A stretch of 64,000 nucleotides of DNA from contig DJWJ01000033.1 in assembly GCA_002440965.1 (NCBI GenBank), forward strand, positions 1-64,000. Reading direction: 5' to 3'. This DNA comes from Candidatus Omnitrophica bacterium UBA6233 (GTDB lineage: Bacteria > Omnitrophota > Gorgyraeia > Gygaellales > Profunditerraquicolaceae). Below, piece after piece: positions 43,010 to 51,479 of this stretch; position 1 is the first letter of the stretch; each line of letters opens with the position of its first letter. Position numbers and translations under genes: made by a program. The notes below the pieces were generated by a model. That model was not told the origin of the DNA, did no database searches, and saw nothing but the letters and a program-made list of their open reading frames with translations.

Positions 43010-43978
43010 TTATACCAATCCTGCCTTTAAAAGATCCTGCACATCCAATAAACCCACCGGACGATTATTTTTATCCACTACAGGAAGTTCATCAACTCTT
43101 TTTTCCTGCAATATCCGCATCGCTTCGGCTGCCAACATCTCCCGATAAACAACCGTCGGATTTTTAGTCATTACTTCTTTTATTTTACGTAAAGGAAGCT
43201 TATCATCTATCCCGAGATGCCGGCGCAAATCTCCGTCGGTAAAAATACCCTTTAATTTCCCCTGTTTATCCACGACCGTAGCGGAACCCGCGCGCGCCTG
43301 AGTAATCTTAAGGAGAACTTGCGATACTTTTTCTTCTTCTTTAACAATAGGATTGGAGCGTCCCGAACGCATAATATCTTCAACCCTTAAAAGCAGGCGC
43401 CTTCCTAAAGCCCCTCCGGGGTGGAAAAAAGCAAAATCTTTTTCTTGGAAATTCTTTAGCTCCAATAAGCATATAGCCAAAGCATCTGCCATGGCCAAAG
43501 CCGCGGTGGTCGAAGCTGTCGGCGCTAAACCTAAAGGACAAGCCTCCTTCTTTACCGAAACATCCAAAACTATATCGCTATATTTTGCCAAAATGGATTT
43601 GGTGTTTCCGGTAAGGGCAATCACTTTACAACCTATCTTTTTTAACAGGGGCAAAAACTGCTTCATTTCTTCCGTAGAGCCGCTATTGGAAAGCACAATC
43701 ACTACATCATCCGCAGTAACCTTACCCAAATCTCCGTGGATTGCTTCGGCGGTATGCAAAAACAGACTCGGAGTTCCGGTTGAAGCAAGGGTGGCGGAAA
43801 ATTTCTGGGCGATGATACCGGTTTTGCCCATGCCGCTTACTATAGCCCTGGCCTTTGTTTTATAAATTAAATTTACGGCGCTCTTGAAATCATCATTAAT
43901 ACGCGCTTTTAAGTTTCTAATCGCGTCGGCTTCGATATCCAAAACTTCTTTTGCTCTTTTTGCTACATTTATTTTCAT
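43010..43978 (-). CDS. kdsD: D-arabinose 5-phosphate isomerase
   Basis: Converts ribulose 5-phosphate to arabinose 5-phosphate for Kdo synthesis. The 322-residue protein has an N-terminal SIS domain (SGMGKTGIIAQKFSATLAST, HTAEAIHGDLG, LSNSGSTEEMKQFLP) and two CBS domains in the last ~120 residues (IMRSGRSNPIV; VMTKNPTVVYREMLAAEAM). Part of the complete Kdo gene set. Confidence 0.95.
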   Translation of the reverse strand: MKINVAKRAKEVLDIEADAIRNLKARINDDFKSAVNLIYKTKARAIVSGMGKTGIIAQKFSATLASTGTPSLFLHTAEAIHGDLGKVTADDVVIVLSNSGSTEEMKQFLPLLKKIGCKVIALTGNTKSILAKYSDIVLDVSVKKEACPLGLAPTASTTAALAMADALAICLLELKNFQEKDFAFFHPGGALGRRLLLRVEDIMRSGRSNPIVKEEEKVSQVLLKITQARAGSATVVDKQGKLKGIFTDGDLRRHLGIDDKLPLRKIKEVMTKNPTVVYREMLAAEAMRILQEKRVDELPVVDKNNRPVGLLDVQDLLKAGLV

Positions 43979-44024
43979 TTTTATGCCTTCTGAATTAAGC
44001 TAAGTATAGAAAAATTTCCTGCCT

Positions 44025-44846
44025 TTACCTATCCATCATTGCAATTTCTATTTTCTTAACCTGTTTTAAGAGTTTTTCTAATTGTTTTAAATTAATCATA
44101 TTCGGGCCGTCGCACGGAGCTTTATCCGGATCCGGATGCACTTCCAAAAATAAACCGTCACAGCCAAAGGCAACTGCTGCGCGGGATAAACCTTCTACAA
44201 ATTCGCGCTCTCCTCCGGAGGATGAACCCTTACCTCCGGGGATTTGAATGCTGTGGGTCGCGTCATAAATCACCGGATAACCAAATCCGGCCATAATCTT
44301 TAAAGCTCTAAAATCCGAAACTAAATTATTATAACCAAAACTAACTCCCCGTTCGGTAATCAGGATCTTTTTATTTCCCGCAGACTCAACTTTCTTAATG
44401 ATCGGCAGAATATTCCAAGGAGCAAGGAATTGCCCTTTTTTAATGTTGACTACCTTGCCGGTTCTTGCTGCAGCTATCACTATATCGGTCTGCCGGCATA
44501 AAAATGCGGGAATCTGGATTATATCCAAGACTTTCGCAGCCTCGGCCATGTCTTTAGCACAATGCACATCGCTTAATATAGGCAGCTTGAGCTGCTGCTT
44601 AACTTTGCTCAAAACCTCTAAACCTTTTTTTATTCCGGGGCCGCGAAAAGAATCCACCGACATCCGATTGGCCTTATCAAAACTGGATTTAAATATGAAA
44701 GGGATGCCGAGCTTATGGGTAATATCTTTTATTCTCTTGGCGGTATCAAGAACAAGCGTCTGAGACTCGATAACGCAAGGTCCGGCAATAAGCGCTATAG
44801 GATTTTTATTGCCTATTTTAATGTTCTCGACCATAACCTCAGGCAT
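44025..44846 (-). CDS. kdsA: Kdo-8-phosphate synthase
   Basis: Condenses arabinose 5-phosphate with phosphoenolpyruvate. The 273-residue protein has IAGPCVIESQTLVLDTA, FKSSFDKANR, LPILSDVHCAKDMA, VNIKKGQFLAPW and YDATHSIQIPGG. The Cys in SDVHC-region and the AGPCVIES Cys are consistent with a metal-dependent form. Its ATG overlaps the kdsB stop (TAATG). Confidence 0.96.
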   Translation of the reverse strand: MPEVMVENIKIGNKNPIALIAGPCVIESQTLVLDTAKRIKDITHKLGIPFIFKSSFDKANRMSVDSFRGPGIKKGLEVLSKVKQQLKLPILSDVHCAKDMAEAAKVLDIIQIPAFLCRQTDIVIAAARTGKVVNIKKGQFLAPWNILPIIKKVESAGNKKILITERGVSFGYNNLVSDFRALKIMAGFGYPVIYDATHSIQIPGGKGSSSGGEREFVEGLSRAAVAFGCDGLFLEVHPDPDKAPCDGPNMINLKQLEKLLKQVKKIEIAMMDR

Positions 44847-45586
44847 TATATTTTATCCTTTTCTAAAATAGCTCTGACCTTTTCCAGGTCTTCCGGCGTA
44901 TCTACGCCTACTGTATCGAACTTAGTTTCAATAACCTTAATGCGAAAACCTTCTTCAAGCACCCTTAATTGCTCAAGACGCTCGGTCTTTTCTAAATTGG
45001 AAACCGGTAGGTTCTTGTAAGTAAAAAGGAAGTCTTTGGTGTAACCATACAGGCCGATATGTTTGAAATATACGGGCTTGGCAACTTCGGAGTTAAGCGC
45101 AAAATGCGGGATAGTTGCGCGCGAAAAATAAAGCGCGAAATTATTCTTATCCACCACTACCTTGACTACATTCGGATCATTGATTAAAGCCGGATCCTCT
45201 ATTCTTTTCATAAGAGTAGCCATATTTAAGTCTTTATTATTTAAAAGCGCTTCTGCCACGCTATCGATCATGCTAGGATGAATCAACGGCTCATCACCTT
45301 GAATGTTCACCACTATCTTTACGTCTAAAGGATTGACTACCTCGCTGATCCTGTCTGTTCCGCAAGGATGCGCCTTGGCAGTAAAGACTACTTTGGCTCC
45401 GAATCCCCGGGCAACGCTGGCAACCAGCTCATGGTCACAGGCAATGATTACATCATCCAGCAGCCTTGCCTGTTTTGCCCTTTCATAGACCAGCTGGATC
45501 ATCGGCTTGCCAAGTATCTTGGCCAAAACCTTCCCCTCGAACCTGGTGGAAGAAAACCTTGCCGGTATAACTCCGATTACATCCAT
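44846..45586 (-). CDS. kdsB: CMP-Kdo synthetase
   Basis: Activates Kdo as CMP-Kdo. The 246-residue nucleotidyltransferase starts VIGVIPARFSSTRFEGKVLA and has DDVIIACDHELVAS, VNIQGDEPLIHPSMI and HIGLYGYTKDFL. Overlaps by one base with genes on both sides (TAATG junctions), strong evidence of translational coupling in the Kdo operon. Confidence 0.96.
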   Translation of the reverse strand: MDVIGVIPARFSSTRFEGKVLAKILGKPMIQLVYERAKQARLLDDVIIACDHELVASVARGFGAKVVFTAKAHPCGTDRISEVVNPLDVKIVVNIQGDEPLIHPSMIDSVAEALLNNKDLNMATLMKRIEDPALINDPNVVKVVVDKNNFALYFSRATIPHFALNSEVAKPVYFKHIGLYGYTKDFLFTYKNLPVSNLEKTERLEQLRVLEEGFRIKVIETKFDTVGVDTPEDLEKVRAILEKDKI

Positions 45587-46605
45587 TATTTTAACCTTTC
45601 CAATAATTCTTCCCTTGAAGTTGTAGCTGTTCCGATCTTACCCACGACAATTCCGGCGGCGTGATTAGCGATATGCGCTGCTTCCAGTTTACTGGCCCCG
45701 GCGCATAACCCTAAAGTAAAAGTTGAAATTACGGTATCTCCTGCCCCGGACACATCAAACACTTCCTGGGCCACAGTCGGAATACTTGTCACAACCCCAT
45801 TCTTCTCGAATATTTTCATGCCTTGCTCGCCTAAAGTAACCAATAACGATTCGAGTTCCAGATATTCTAAAACCTGTTTTCCTGCGGCATCGACATCTTT
45901 ATCGGTAAACAATTTATCGCTCTCCAGCTTCAATCTATTTTTATTATCCTTGATCTTTAAATTCCTTACCGCATTCTCTAGCTCCTTACGGTTAGGAGTG
46001 ATGGAAGTTACCTGACGGTAATATTGAAAATGGTCTTCTTTCGGGTCAACTGTCACTATTTTTTTATGCGCTTGAGCGAGCAAAATTACCCCCTCTAAGA
46101 CTTGCGCGTTGATTACGCCCTTTCCGTAATCCTCGATGATTATAGCGTCAAAATCATCGATACCCTCCTTAATAAAACTGAAAATCTTGCGGATCGTCTC
46201 CTGACGAAGGCTCTCGGTATGCTCCCAATCCACTCGCACTATCTGCTGGTGCCCGGCTATTATCCGGGTTTTTACCGTCGTGTACCTGTCCGGATCGATA
46301 AATATCCCTTTTGTATTTATTTTATTTTTCTTTAACTCCGCAAGAAGAATCTTGGCGTTTGGGTCACTCCCGATAACTCCGGCTAAATATACATCCGCTC
46401 CAAACGCGCGGATATTATTGGCGACATTAGCCGCTCCTCCCGGAACATGCGTGCGCTTATTCGCCCAGACCACCGGAACCGGCGCTTCGGGCGAAATCCT
46501 CTCTACCTTGCCCCAAATATATTGATCAAGAATAAGGTCGCCGATAACCAAAACTCTGGCTTTATTAAGCCTATGGATTATATCTTTTAGATTCTTAATA
46601 TTCAT
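45586..46605 (-). CDS. rfaE1: D-glycero-beta-D-manno-heptose-7-phosphate kinase
   Basis: PfkB-type sugar kinase of the ADP-heptose pathway. The 339-residue protein has VLVIGDLILDQYIWGKVERISPEAPVPV, PGGAANVANNIRAFG, IIIEDYGKGVI and the anion-hole DVSGAGDTVISTFTLGL. Only the kinase half of bifunctional HldE is present; the nucleotidyltransferase half is not in the window. Leads the kdsB-kdsA-kdsD-kdsC series and supports heptose-containing LPS, consistent with the GT9 genes upstream. Confidence 0.93.
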   Translation of the reverse strand: MNIKNLKDIIHRLNKARVLVIGDLILDQYIWGKVERISPEAPVPVVWANKRTHVPGGAANVANNIRAFGADVYLAGVIGSDPNAKILLAELKKNKINTKGIFIDPDRYTTVKTRIIAGHQQIVRVDWEHTESLRQETIRKIFSFIKEGIDDFDAIIIEDYGKGVINAQVLEGVILLAQAHKKIVTVDPKEDHFQYYRQVTSITPNRKELENAVRNLKIKDNKNRLKLESDKLFTDKDVDAAGKQVLEYLELESLLVTLGEQGMKIFEKNGVVTSIPTVAQEVFDVSGAGDTVISTFTLGLCAGASKLEAAHIANHAAGIVVGKIGTATTSREELLERLK

Positions 46606-46662
46606 ATAATGATAATGTTCAATTTAAAACTCAAAAGTTAAAACGCAAAAAACAAAACTGGC

Positions 46663-46794
46663 AATGTCAAATGACAAAGCTCAAAATTCAAAATAAATTT
46701 AAATGACAAAATCCAAATAGCCAAACTTCTGTTTTGATATTTGACATTTGACCTTTGGATTTATTTTGGACTTTGTATTTTGTCATTTGTCATT
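46663..46794. repeat. Family A palindromic repeat, copy 8
   Basis: Runs from AATGTCAAATGACAAAGC to TTGTCATTTGTCATT; its centre (CCAAATAGCCAAACTTCTGTT) resembles copy 3. A module AAACTCAAAAGTTAAAACGC precedes it. The 226-bp gap holds nothing else recognisable. Confidence 0.88.
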
Positions 46795-46831
46795 TAAATT
46801 TCGACTTTACTTAATATTCATAACAGAATAC

Positions 46832-47761
46832 TCAAAGTTTCTCAATAATTGCCTGCGCTAAAAACGGCAGCATTATTTCGTGGTGGCCGATTATATAATA
46901 GCCCTTGCCGCCGGAAAGCACCGGCCGAGCTACTACATTTTGCGCGGCGCGGTATTGATAAATCATATCAAAAGTAGCTGTGGAAAAATCTTTAACCCTG
47001 TTCCTCAGATTACGGGCCAAATTTAGGGCCTTTAAGAAAACTTCCGGGAGCATAACCGCTGAACCAAAATTTAAAACAACACCTCCGTTATTCAAAGAGC
47101 GGATATTCTCGGTCAAAGCGTAAAAATCCTCCTGGCTTCCTTTACCGGTTAATCCGGCGTCAAACGAAGGATGCTGGTGGATTATATCGGTTCCTATCCC
47201 GACAAAAACACACACCGGGACTTTGTATTTATAGGCATTATATAAAAGGCTTAAGTTCTTATTGCGCAGTCCTGATTCGGCTATTTTCTTGGCGACGGAA
47301 TACCCCAAACCTAACCCGCTCTCCACACCTTCAGCCACAGCAGTATTGATAAATTCTGCAGTCTCTCTACTCATCCCGAATTTACCGGTTTTAAGATTCT
47401 GGGTGACATCTTCCGAAGTCTTTCCCTGATAAGCAATCTCAAAATCGTGGATGATGCCAGCGCCATTCAGGCAAATACAGGTAATAACCTTGTTCTTAAT
47501 CAACTCGATTAATATGGGGTTAAGTCCGCATTTTATGACGTGAGCGCCAGCCATAAATATGACTGCTTTTCCCTTTTTCCGCGCGCTTACAATGTCATTG
47601 ACGATACAACGTAAATCCTTAGCCTTTAAAATATTCGGCAAAGAATCATAAAAGGCTTTAAAAGCCTTATTTTTAGCCGGAATCCGGGCAAAATCCGCGG
47701 AATTCACCTTGCTAAAACGCAACTTAACCGAGTATGTCTTAACCTTGTGTATGTTTATCAT
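46832..47761 (-). CDS. Deoxyhypusine synthase-like protein
   Basis: A 309-residue Rossmann-type protein. The segments AVIFMAGAHVIKCGLNPILI, ICLNGAGIIHDFEIAYQGKT and GKFGMSRETAEF resemble the NAD-binding core of deoxyhypusine-synthase-fold bacterial proteins. Bacteria have no eIF5A to modify in the eukaryotic way, so the substrate must differ (polyamine or other). It lies at the head of the heptose/Kdo gene set but is separated from it by a repeat. Function not assigned. Confidence 0.4.
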   Translation of the reverse strand: MINIHKVKTYSVKLRFSKVNSADFARIPAKNKAFKAFYDSLPNILKAKDLRCIVNDIVSARKKGKAVIFMAGAHVIKCGLNPILIELIKNKVITCICLNGAGIIHDFEIAYQGKTSEDVTQNLKTGKFGMSRETAEFINTAVAEGVESGLGLGYSVAKKIAESGLRNKNLSLLYNAYKYKVPVCVFVGIGTDIIHQHPSFDAGLTGKGSQEDFYALTENIRSLNNGGVVLNFGSAVMLPEVFLKALNLARNLRNRVKDFSTATFDMIYQYRAAQNVVARPVLSGGKGYYIIGHHEIMLPFLAQAIIEKL

Positions 47762-47773
47762 AATGAAGTAATA

Positions 47774-47801
47774 ATTTTAGCATAATCCAGCGCTAAATCA
47801 A
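47774..47801 (-). promoter_or_regulatory. Possible extended -10 promoter of the deoxyhypusine synthase-like gene
   Basis: TTGATT (47796-47801), a 16-bp spacer and TGcTAAAAT (-10 at 47774-47779) on the minus strand. The ATG is only 12 bases past the -10, so the leader would be very short; no Shine-Dalgarno is visible. Confidence 0.35.
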
Positions 47802-47832
47802 CTAGATATTTATACTATTATTGCCCTTAAGC

Positions 47833-48027
47833 AGAGCGTCAGGCTCGCTCTCATCAGCGGGTCCTGCCGCGGAAGTATCCCCATTCCTGCGGGCGGCCGT
47901 GCCGTCCTCGGAACGGGGAAGCCCCTCTTCCGCGTCACCTGCGCACAGCTCTTTCCGCTCGCTAGCTCTAGAGTAGACCCACTGTCCCGATTGAATTGGA
48001 AACAGGGAGTACTGCTCGCCACCCGCT
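47833..48027 (-). ncRNA. GC-rich, highly self-complementary segment: candidate structured RNA
   Basis: The base composition jumps well above its AT-rich surroundings. A perfect 7-bp helix (AGCGGGT 47856-47862 with ACCCGCT 48021-48027) closes a ~170-nt region. Inside are GCGGAAG/CTTCCGC (47869-47875 with 47927-47933) and a GGGGaagCCCC hairpin (47915-47925). A separate perfect hairpin AGAGCG-loop-CGCTCT (47833-47851) follows. I do not recognise RNase P, tmRNA, 6S or SRP RNA. A 70-codon ORF over the same bases has no Shine-Dalgarno or recognisable motif. Strand is inferred from neighbours. Confidence 0.35.
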
Positions 48028-48057
48028 AACGGACATATTAACTACAAATATGTTTAT

Positions 48058-48291
48058 AAATGACACTGACAAGTTGAGCCGCGAATTAGAGCTTTTGTGG
48101 TTTTGGCGGAGCGCGCATTAGAAAATTTTCGGCAAGTGAGTGCGAGGAATTACGGCGAACGGAGGACCTTCTCGAAAGCGTAAGTCTGTCCGGGAGTGAG
48201 CCGTAAACCGAAGCACTCGGCGAAAATTTTCAGCGCGCGGAGACAAAACCGCAAAAGCTGCCTCACACGATGAGACTTAACAGTGGCATTT
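48058..48291. mobile_element. 234-bp foldback element with terminal inverted repeats
   Basis: Ends are AAATGACACTG (48058-48068) and CAGTGGCATTT (48281-48291), an imperfect inverted pair. Longer arms at 48090-48142 and 48212-48259 pair through AGCTTTTG/CAAAAGCT, GCGCGC and AAAATTTTC/GAAAATTTT. A further internal stem TTACGGC/GCCGTAA holds the loop. It has no coding capacity, so it could be a non-autonomous MITE-like element or a very stable 3' RNA hairpin after the GT9-GT9 gene. Confidence 0.65.
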
Positions 48292-48297
48292 AAATTA

Positions 48298-50316
48298 TTA
48301 AACCTTGAGAATTGAATCCGCGGCAGAGATTACGTCCTCGACGCTTATTGCCTTTAGACAGGCGAATCCTTTCTGGCAATTGTGCGCCAAACATTCAATA
48401 CAGGCAGCTTTATGCAGAATCCTGTCGCGCGCGCCCACCGGCCCCCATCTTTTCGGGCTTAACCCCGCCTGATTCCTTGCGAATATCGAAATGACCGGCG
48501 TACCCACGGCGCAAGCAATATGCACCGGGCCGGAATCGTTGGAAATAAAAAGCTGACATCTTTTTAATATGCCGGCTAACTGTGTTATGGAGGTTTTCCC
48601 GGCTAAATTTATGGCAGCAGAATGCATATGTTTAATCAGGTTATCCGCAAGTTTATAGTCTTTTGCGCTGGATATGACTAAAATCTTGAAACCGTATTTT
48701 TGCGCTAACCTATCGGCTGCCTGAGCAAAGCGTTCAACCGGCCAAATCTTCGACGGACAACTGGCTGCCGGGTTAAGAGCCAATAACCTATCCGTTTCAT
48801 TTACAGCCTCCTGTTTAAAGAATCCCTGAACCCACTTTTCAGAATCAATTCTTACCGGCATAAATAAACTTCTATCTTTTGCTTCAATCCCCAGATACCT
48901 CAACAAATCCAGGTTATATTCCGATTCATGTTTTTCGCCGAGTTGCTTGGTATGTTTGATTGCATCCGTAAGCAAAAATCCGAGCTTGCGGTCATAACCG
49001 ATTCTTCTGGGTATACCGCTAAGAAAAGTTAACAAATGCACCCGGCTAGCCGGATGCAAAATCAGCGCCAAATCGAATTTCTCTTTTTTAAGTTCCCGGA
49101 CCAATTTAACCGAACGAAACCAACCTTTATGTTTTCCTTCTTTGTCCAAAACAATCACTTTATCCAAATACGGATTGCCCGCGACTATGTCTTTAGCATA
49201 CGGAGAAACCATCATCGCTATATAACTCTGGGGAAATCTGTCTCTTAAAGCTTTGATCACCGGCGTAGACAAGAGCACATCGCCGATTCTATCCGTGCGC
49301 GCAATGAGTATACGCTTAAAATTATCCCGGCTCCTGGCTCTTGGCTCCTGGCTCTTGGAAGTAAAAATTTCCTTTACCGCCCTGAAAACATCCTCTGTTT
49401 TTACTAAAAATATACATTCTAAAGTCCCGAACCGGCATTGCGCTTTTTGGCATGGACGGCAAGAGATTTCTTTTTTAACTACAAAAGAATGCTCTGACCA
49501 CGGGCCGTATTTAGCATCACTGGTTATCCCGAATACCGCCACCACCGAAACATTTAAATAGCTTGCCAGATGCAAAGCCGCGCTATCATTCGTAACCAAA
49601 AGCCCGGCCCTCTTTATAAGATAACCTAATTCGCTTAATGAAGTCTTGGCGCCTAAATTCAAGGCCCCGGTATTTTGGGCTATATATTCATTGGTTGGCT
49701 CATCGTTTTTATCTCCGACTAAAACGATTTTTACCGGTAACTCTTTGGACAATCTCTTGATTAATTCGACAAATCGCTCCTTTGGCCAACGCTTGGTGTG
49801 ACTGCGGGCTCCTGCGGAAATTACGATAAATTTATCACTCTGGCCTATCCCGCCTTCTTTTAATAAACTGTCCACCTTCTCCCGGCTAGCCCCGCTGAAA
49901 TGAAGCGACTTACCGGCTTCTGCCGCATGCAGACCTTTAAGGATTCTCCCGATTTTATAAAGATGCCTGTCTTTAGCATGTTTTACATCTTTGGGTATGC
50001 GCGTATAAAAAGAGGTTTTATATCTGGCCGCAAGAAGTACTCCGAAAAAACTATTTCGCAGGTCAACCACCGCCTCAAACCTCTCCTTCCATAAAAAAAT
50101 CAGCAATTTTATGTTTTCTCTGAGGCTTGAGCGTTTTTCATATACGATCAAACGCTGGATATCGGGATTCCCTTCAAAAATGCCCCTTGCCCGGGCTCCG
50201 CAGATCACGGTAACTTTTGCTTCAGGAAACTTTTTCCGAAGACTATCCAATACCGGCAAGGTAAGGATTACGTCGCCGATATTACTTAGAGTAATGAAGA
50301 GGATTTTATTAACCAT
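48298..50316 (-). CDS. Tandem GT9-GT9 heptosyltransferase fusion
   Basis: Two ADP-heptose:LPS heptosyltransferase-like domains in one chain (~672 residues from the chosen start). Domain 1 begins KILFITLSNIGDVILTLPVL, has LVTNDSAALHLAS and a Cys motif CRPCQKAQCR. Domain 2 begins RILIARTDRIGDVLLSTPVI, as a free GT9 would, has FISNDSGPVHIACAVGTP and CIECLAHNC. The linker (KSQEPRARSRD) is encoded by a 14-bp word present twice. I start at ATG 50316; the frame stays open to 50403 through translated family A repeat. No clear Shine-Dalgarno. Confidence 0.85.
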   Translation of the reverse strand: MVNKILFITLSNIGDVILTLPVLDSLRKKFPEAKVTVICGARARGIFEGNPDIQRLIVYEKRSSLRENIKLLIFLWKERFEAVVDLRNSFFGVLLAARYKTSFYTRIPKDVKHAKDRHLYKIGRILKGLHAAEAGKSLHFSGASREKVDSLLKEGGIGQSDKFIVISAGARSHTKRWPKERFVELIKRLSKELPVKIVLVGDKNDEPTNEYIAQNTGALNLGAKTSLSELGYLIKRAGLLVTNDSAALHLASYLNVSVVAVFGITSDAKYGPWSEHSFVVKKEISCRPCQKAQCRFGTLECIFLVKTEDVFRAVKEIFTSKSQEPRARSRDNFKRILIARTDRIGDVLLSTPVIKALRDRFPQSYIAMMVSPYAKDIVAGNPYLDKVIVLDKEGKHKGWFRSVKLVRELKKEKFDLALILHPASRVHLLTFLSGIPRRIGYDRKLGFLLTDAIKHTKQLGEKHESEYNLDLLRYLGIEAKDRSLFMPVRIDSEKWVQGFFKQEAVNETDRLLALNPAASCPSKIWPVERFAQAADRLAQKYGFKILVISSAKDYKLADNLIKHMHSAAINLAGKTSITQLAGILKRCQLFISNDSGPVHIACAVGTPVISIFARNQAGLSPKRWGPVGARDRILHKAACIECLAHNCQKGFACLKAISVEDVISAADSILKV
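49329..49358. repeat. 14-bp tandem repeat at the GT9-GT9 joint
   Basis: GGCTCCTGGCTCTT occurs twice in a row, followed by GG. It lies exactly between the two GT9 domains and encodes the Arg/Ser/Pro-rich linker. Confidence 0.88.
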
Positions 50317-50341
50317 AATTAATTTTGATCGCGGCTGTTTT

Positions 50342-50457
50342 AATGTCAAAGCCCAAAAATTCAAAATGACAAATACCCAATGACAAAACCTTGGTTTTGA
50401 CATTTGTAATTTTGATTTTGAATTTATTTTGGGCTTTGAATTTTGTCATTTGTCATT
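50342..50457. repeat. Family A palindromic repeat, copy 9
   Basis: Runs from AATGTCAAAGCCC to TTGTCATTTGTCATT with the CCTTGGTTTTGACATTTG centre. It overlaps the last codons of the GT9 gene upstream in transcription and the possible N-terminal extension of the GT9-GT9 gene. Confidence 0.86.
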
Positions 50458-51479
50458 ACACTTTTTACTTCTTCTATCACCTCATCCGGAGTAATGGCTT
50501 TCATGCAGCGGTTATCGTGACAACTGGTTTCGTAACAGGGGATTTTACAGCCCACGTTTTTTTGCAGGATAATTACATTTTTTAGCGGATACGGCCCGGT
50601 AATCGCGGGAGAGGTAGGGCCAAAAAGAGCGATTATCTTCTTTGCTCCTACGCTATTGGCGATATGCAGCGGCCCGGTATCGGCGGTAATAAATAAACTC
50701 GCCCTTCTTGCCAACGCGCCGAATTGCTTTATATTAAATACGCCGCAGGCCACTAGGGGTTTATGTATCATTTTATCCCGGATATAAGTAACTAATGACA
50801 AGTCATTAACCGCTCCGGTGAGGATAATTTTAGCCCCAAATTTTTCGACTAATTTATCCGCTAAAACCGGCCAATAATCTTTAGGCCAGCGTTTAGGCGA
50901 CCAATTTCCTCCGGGATTGCATACCACAATAAAATCATTATCCTTGACCGAATTTTTCCTAAAGAAATCTTCCATGAAAGCATTATCTTCAACGCTTATA
51001 AAAAAATCTGTATACCGGTCTTCTATCCTCAGCCCTGATTTTTCGATGACATCAAGATAATAATCTATGCGGTGCAAAGAATCTCTTTGGGGAGGAATAA
51101 TTTTCTTTGTAAGCAGAAAGGCCCTTTTTTTAGTGAGATGTCCTATCCTTTCGGGTATACCTGCCAGACGGCAAATCAGGGCCCGGCTAAATGACTTGTG
51201 CAGGAGAAAAACTGCGTCGAACTTCTTGAGCCGAAGAACACGTATGAAACTTAACAAAGAAAACACGCCCTTATGCCTGTCTTTCTCGTCAAAGATGATT
51301 ATCTCATCCAGATACGGATTGCCTTTCAAAACAGGATAACACCTCGGAGGAATAATACAGGCCAAGTAACTCTCCGGATAGTTATGCCGGATATTCCTGA
51401 TTACTGCGGTAGAAAATAGCACATCCCCTAACCAATTGACATTAAAGACCAATATCTTTTTGTAACTTTTGGCATTCAT
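50424..51479 (-). CDS. GT9 heptosyltransferase (WaaF-like)
   Basis: LPS-core heptosyltransferase II-like enzyme, 351 residues. It shows KILVFNVNWLGDVLFSTAVIRNIR, VVCNPGGNWSPKRWPKDYWP, the donor-site FITADTGPLHIANSVG with ALFGPTSP, and a C-terminal CKIPCYETSCHDNRC cysteine cluster typical of the WaaF subgroup. The ATG overlaps the deacetylase stop by 4 bp. The last ten residues (MTNDKIQSPK) and the stop come from family A repeat copy 9. Confidence 0.92.
   Translation of the reverse strand: MNAKSYKKILVFNVNWLGDVLFSTAVIRNIRHNYPESYLACIIPPRCYPVLKGNPYLDEIIIFDEKDRHKGVFSLLSFIRVLRLKKFDAVFLLHKSFSRALICRLAGIPERIGHLTKKRAFLLTKKIIPPQRDSLHRIDYYLDVIEKSGLRIEDRYTDFFISVEDNAFMEDFFRKNSVKDNDFIVVCNPGGNWSPKRWPKDYWPVLADKLVEKFGAKIILTGAVNDLSLVTYIRDKMIHKPLVACGVFNIKQFGALARRASLFITADTGPLHIANSVGAKKIIALFGPTSPAITGPYPLKNVIILQKNVGCKIPCYETSCHDNRCMKAITPDEVIEEVKSVMTNDKIQSPK

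Noticed and set aside
47850..47862. Hammerhead-like CUGAUGA on the minus strand followed by a perfect stem
   Set aside because: The required GAAA after stem II and a cleavage triplet are absent; the bases after the stem are TGCTTAAG.
47810..48022. 70-codon minus-strand ORF over the GC-rich segment
   Set aside because: No Shine-Dalgarno, no recognisable motif, and the bases are better explained by extensive self-pairing.
50316..50403. N-terminal extension of the GT9-GT9 protein to ATG 50403
   Set aside because: The extra 29 residues are translated family A repeat, and GT9 proteins normally begin at the MVNKILFITLSN position; it remains possible but less likely.
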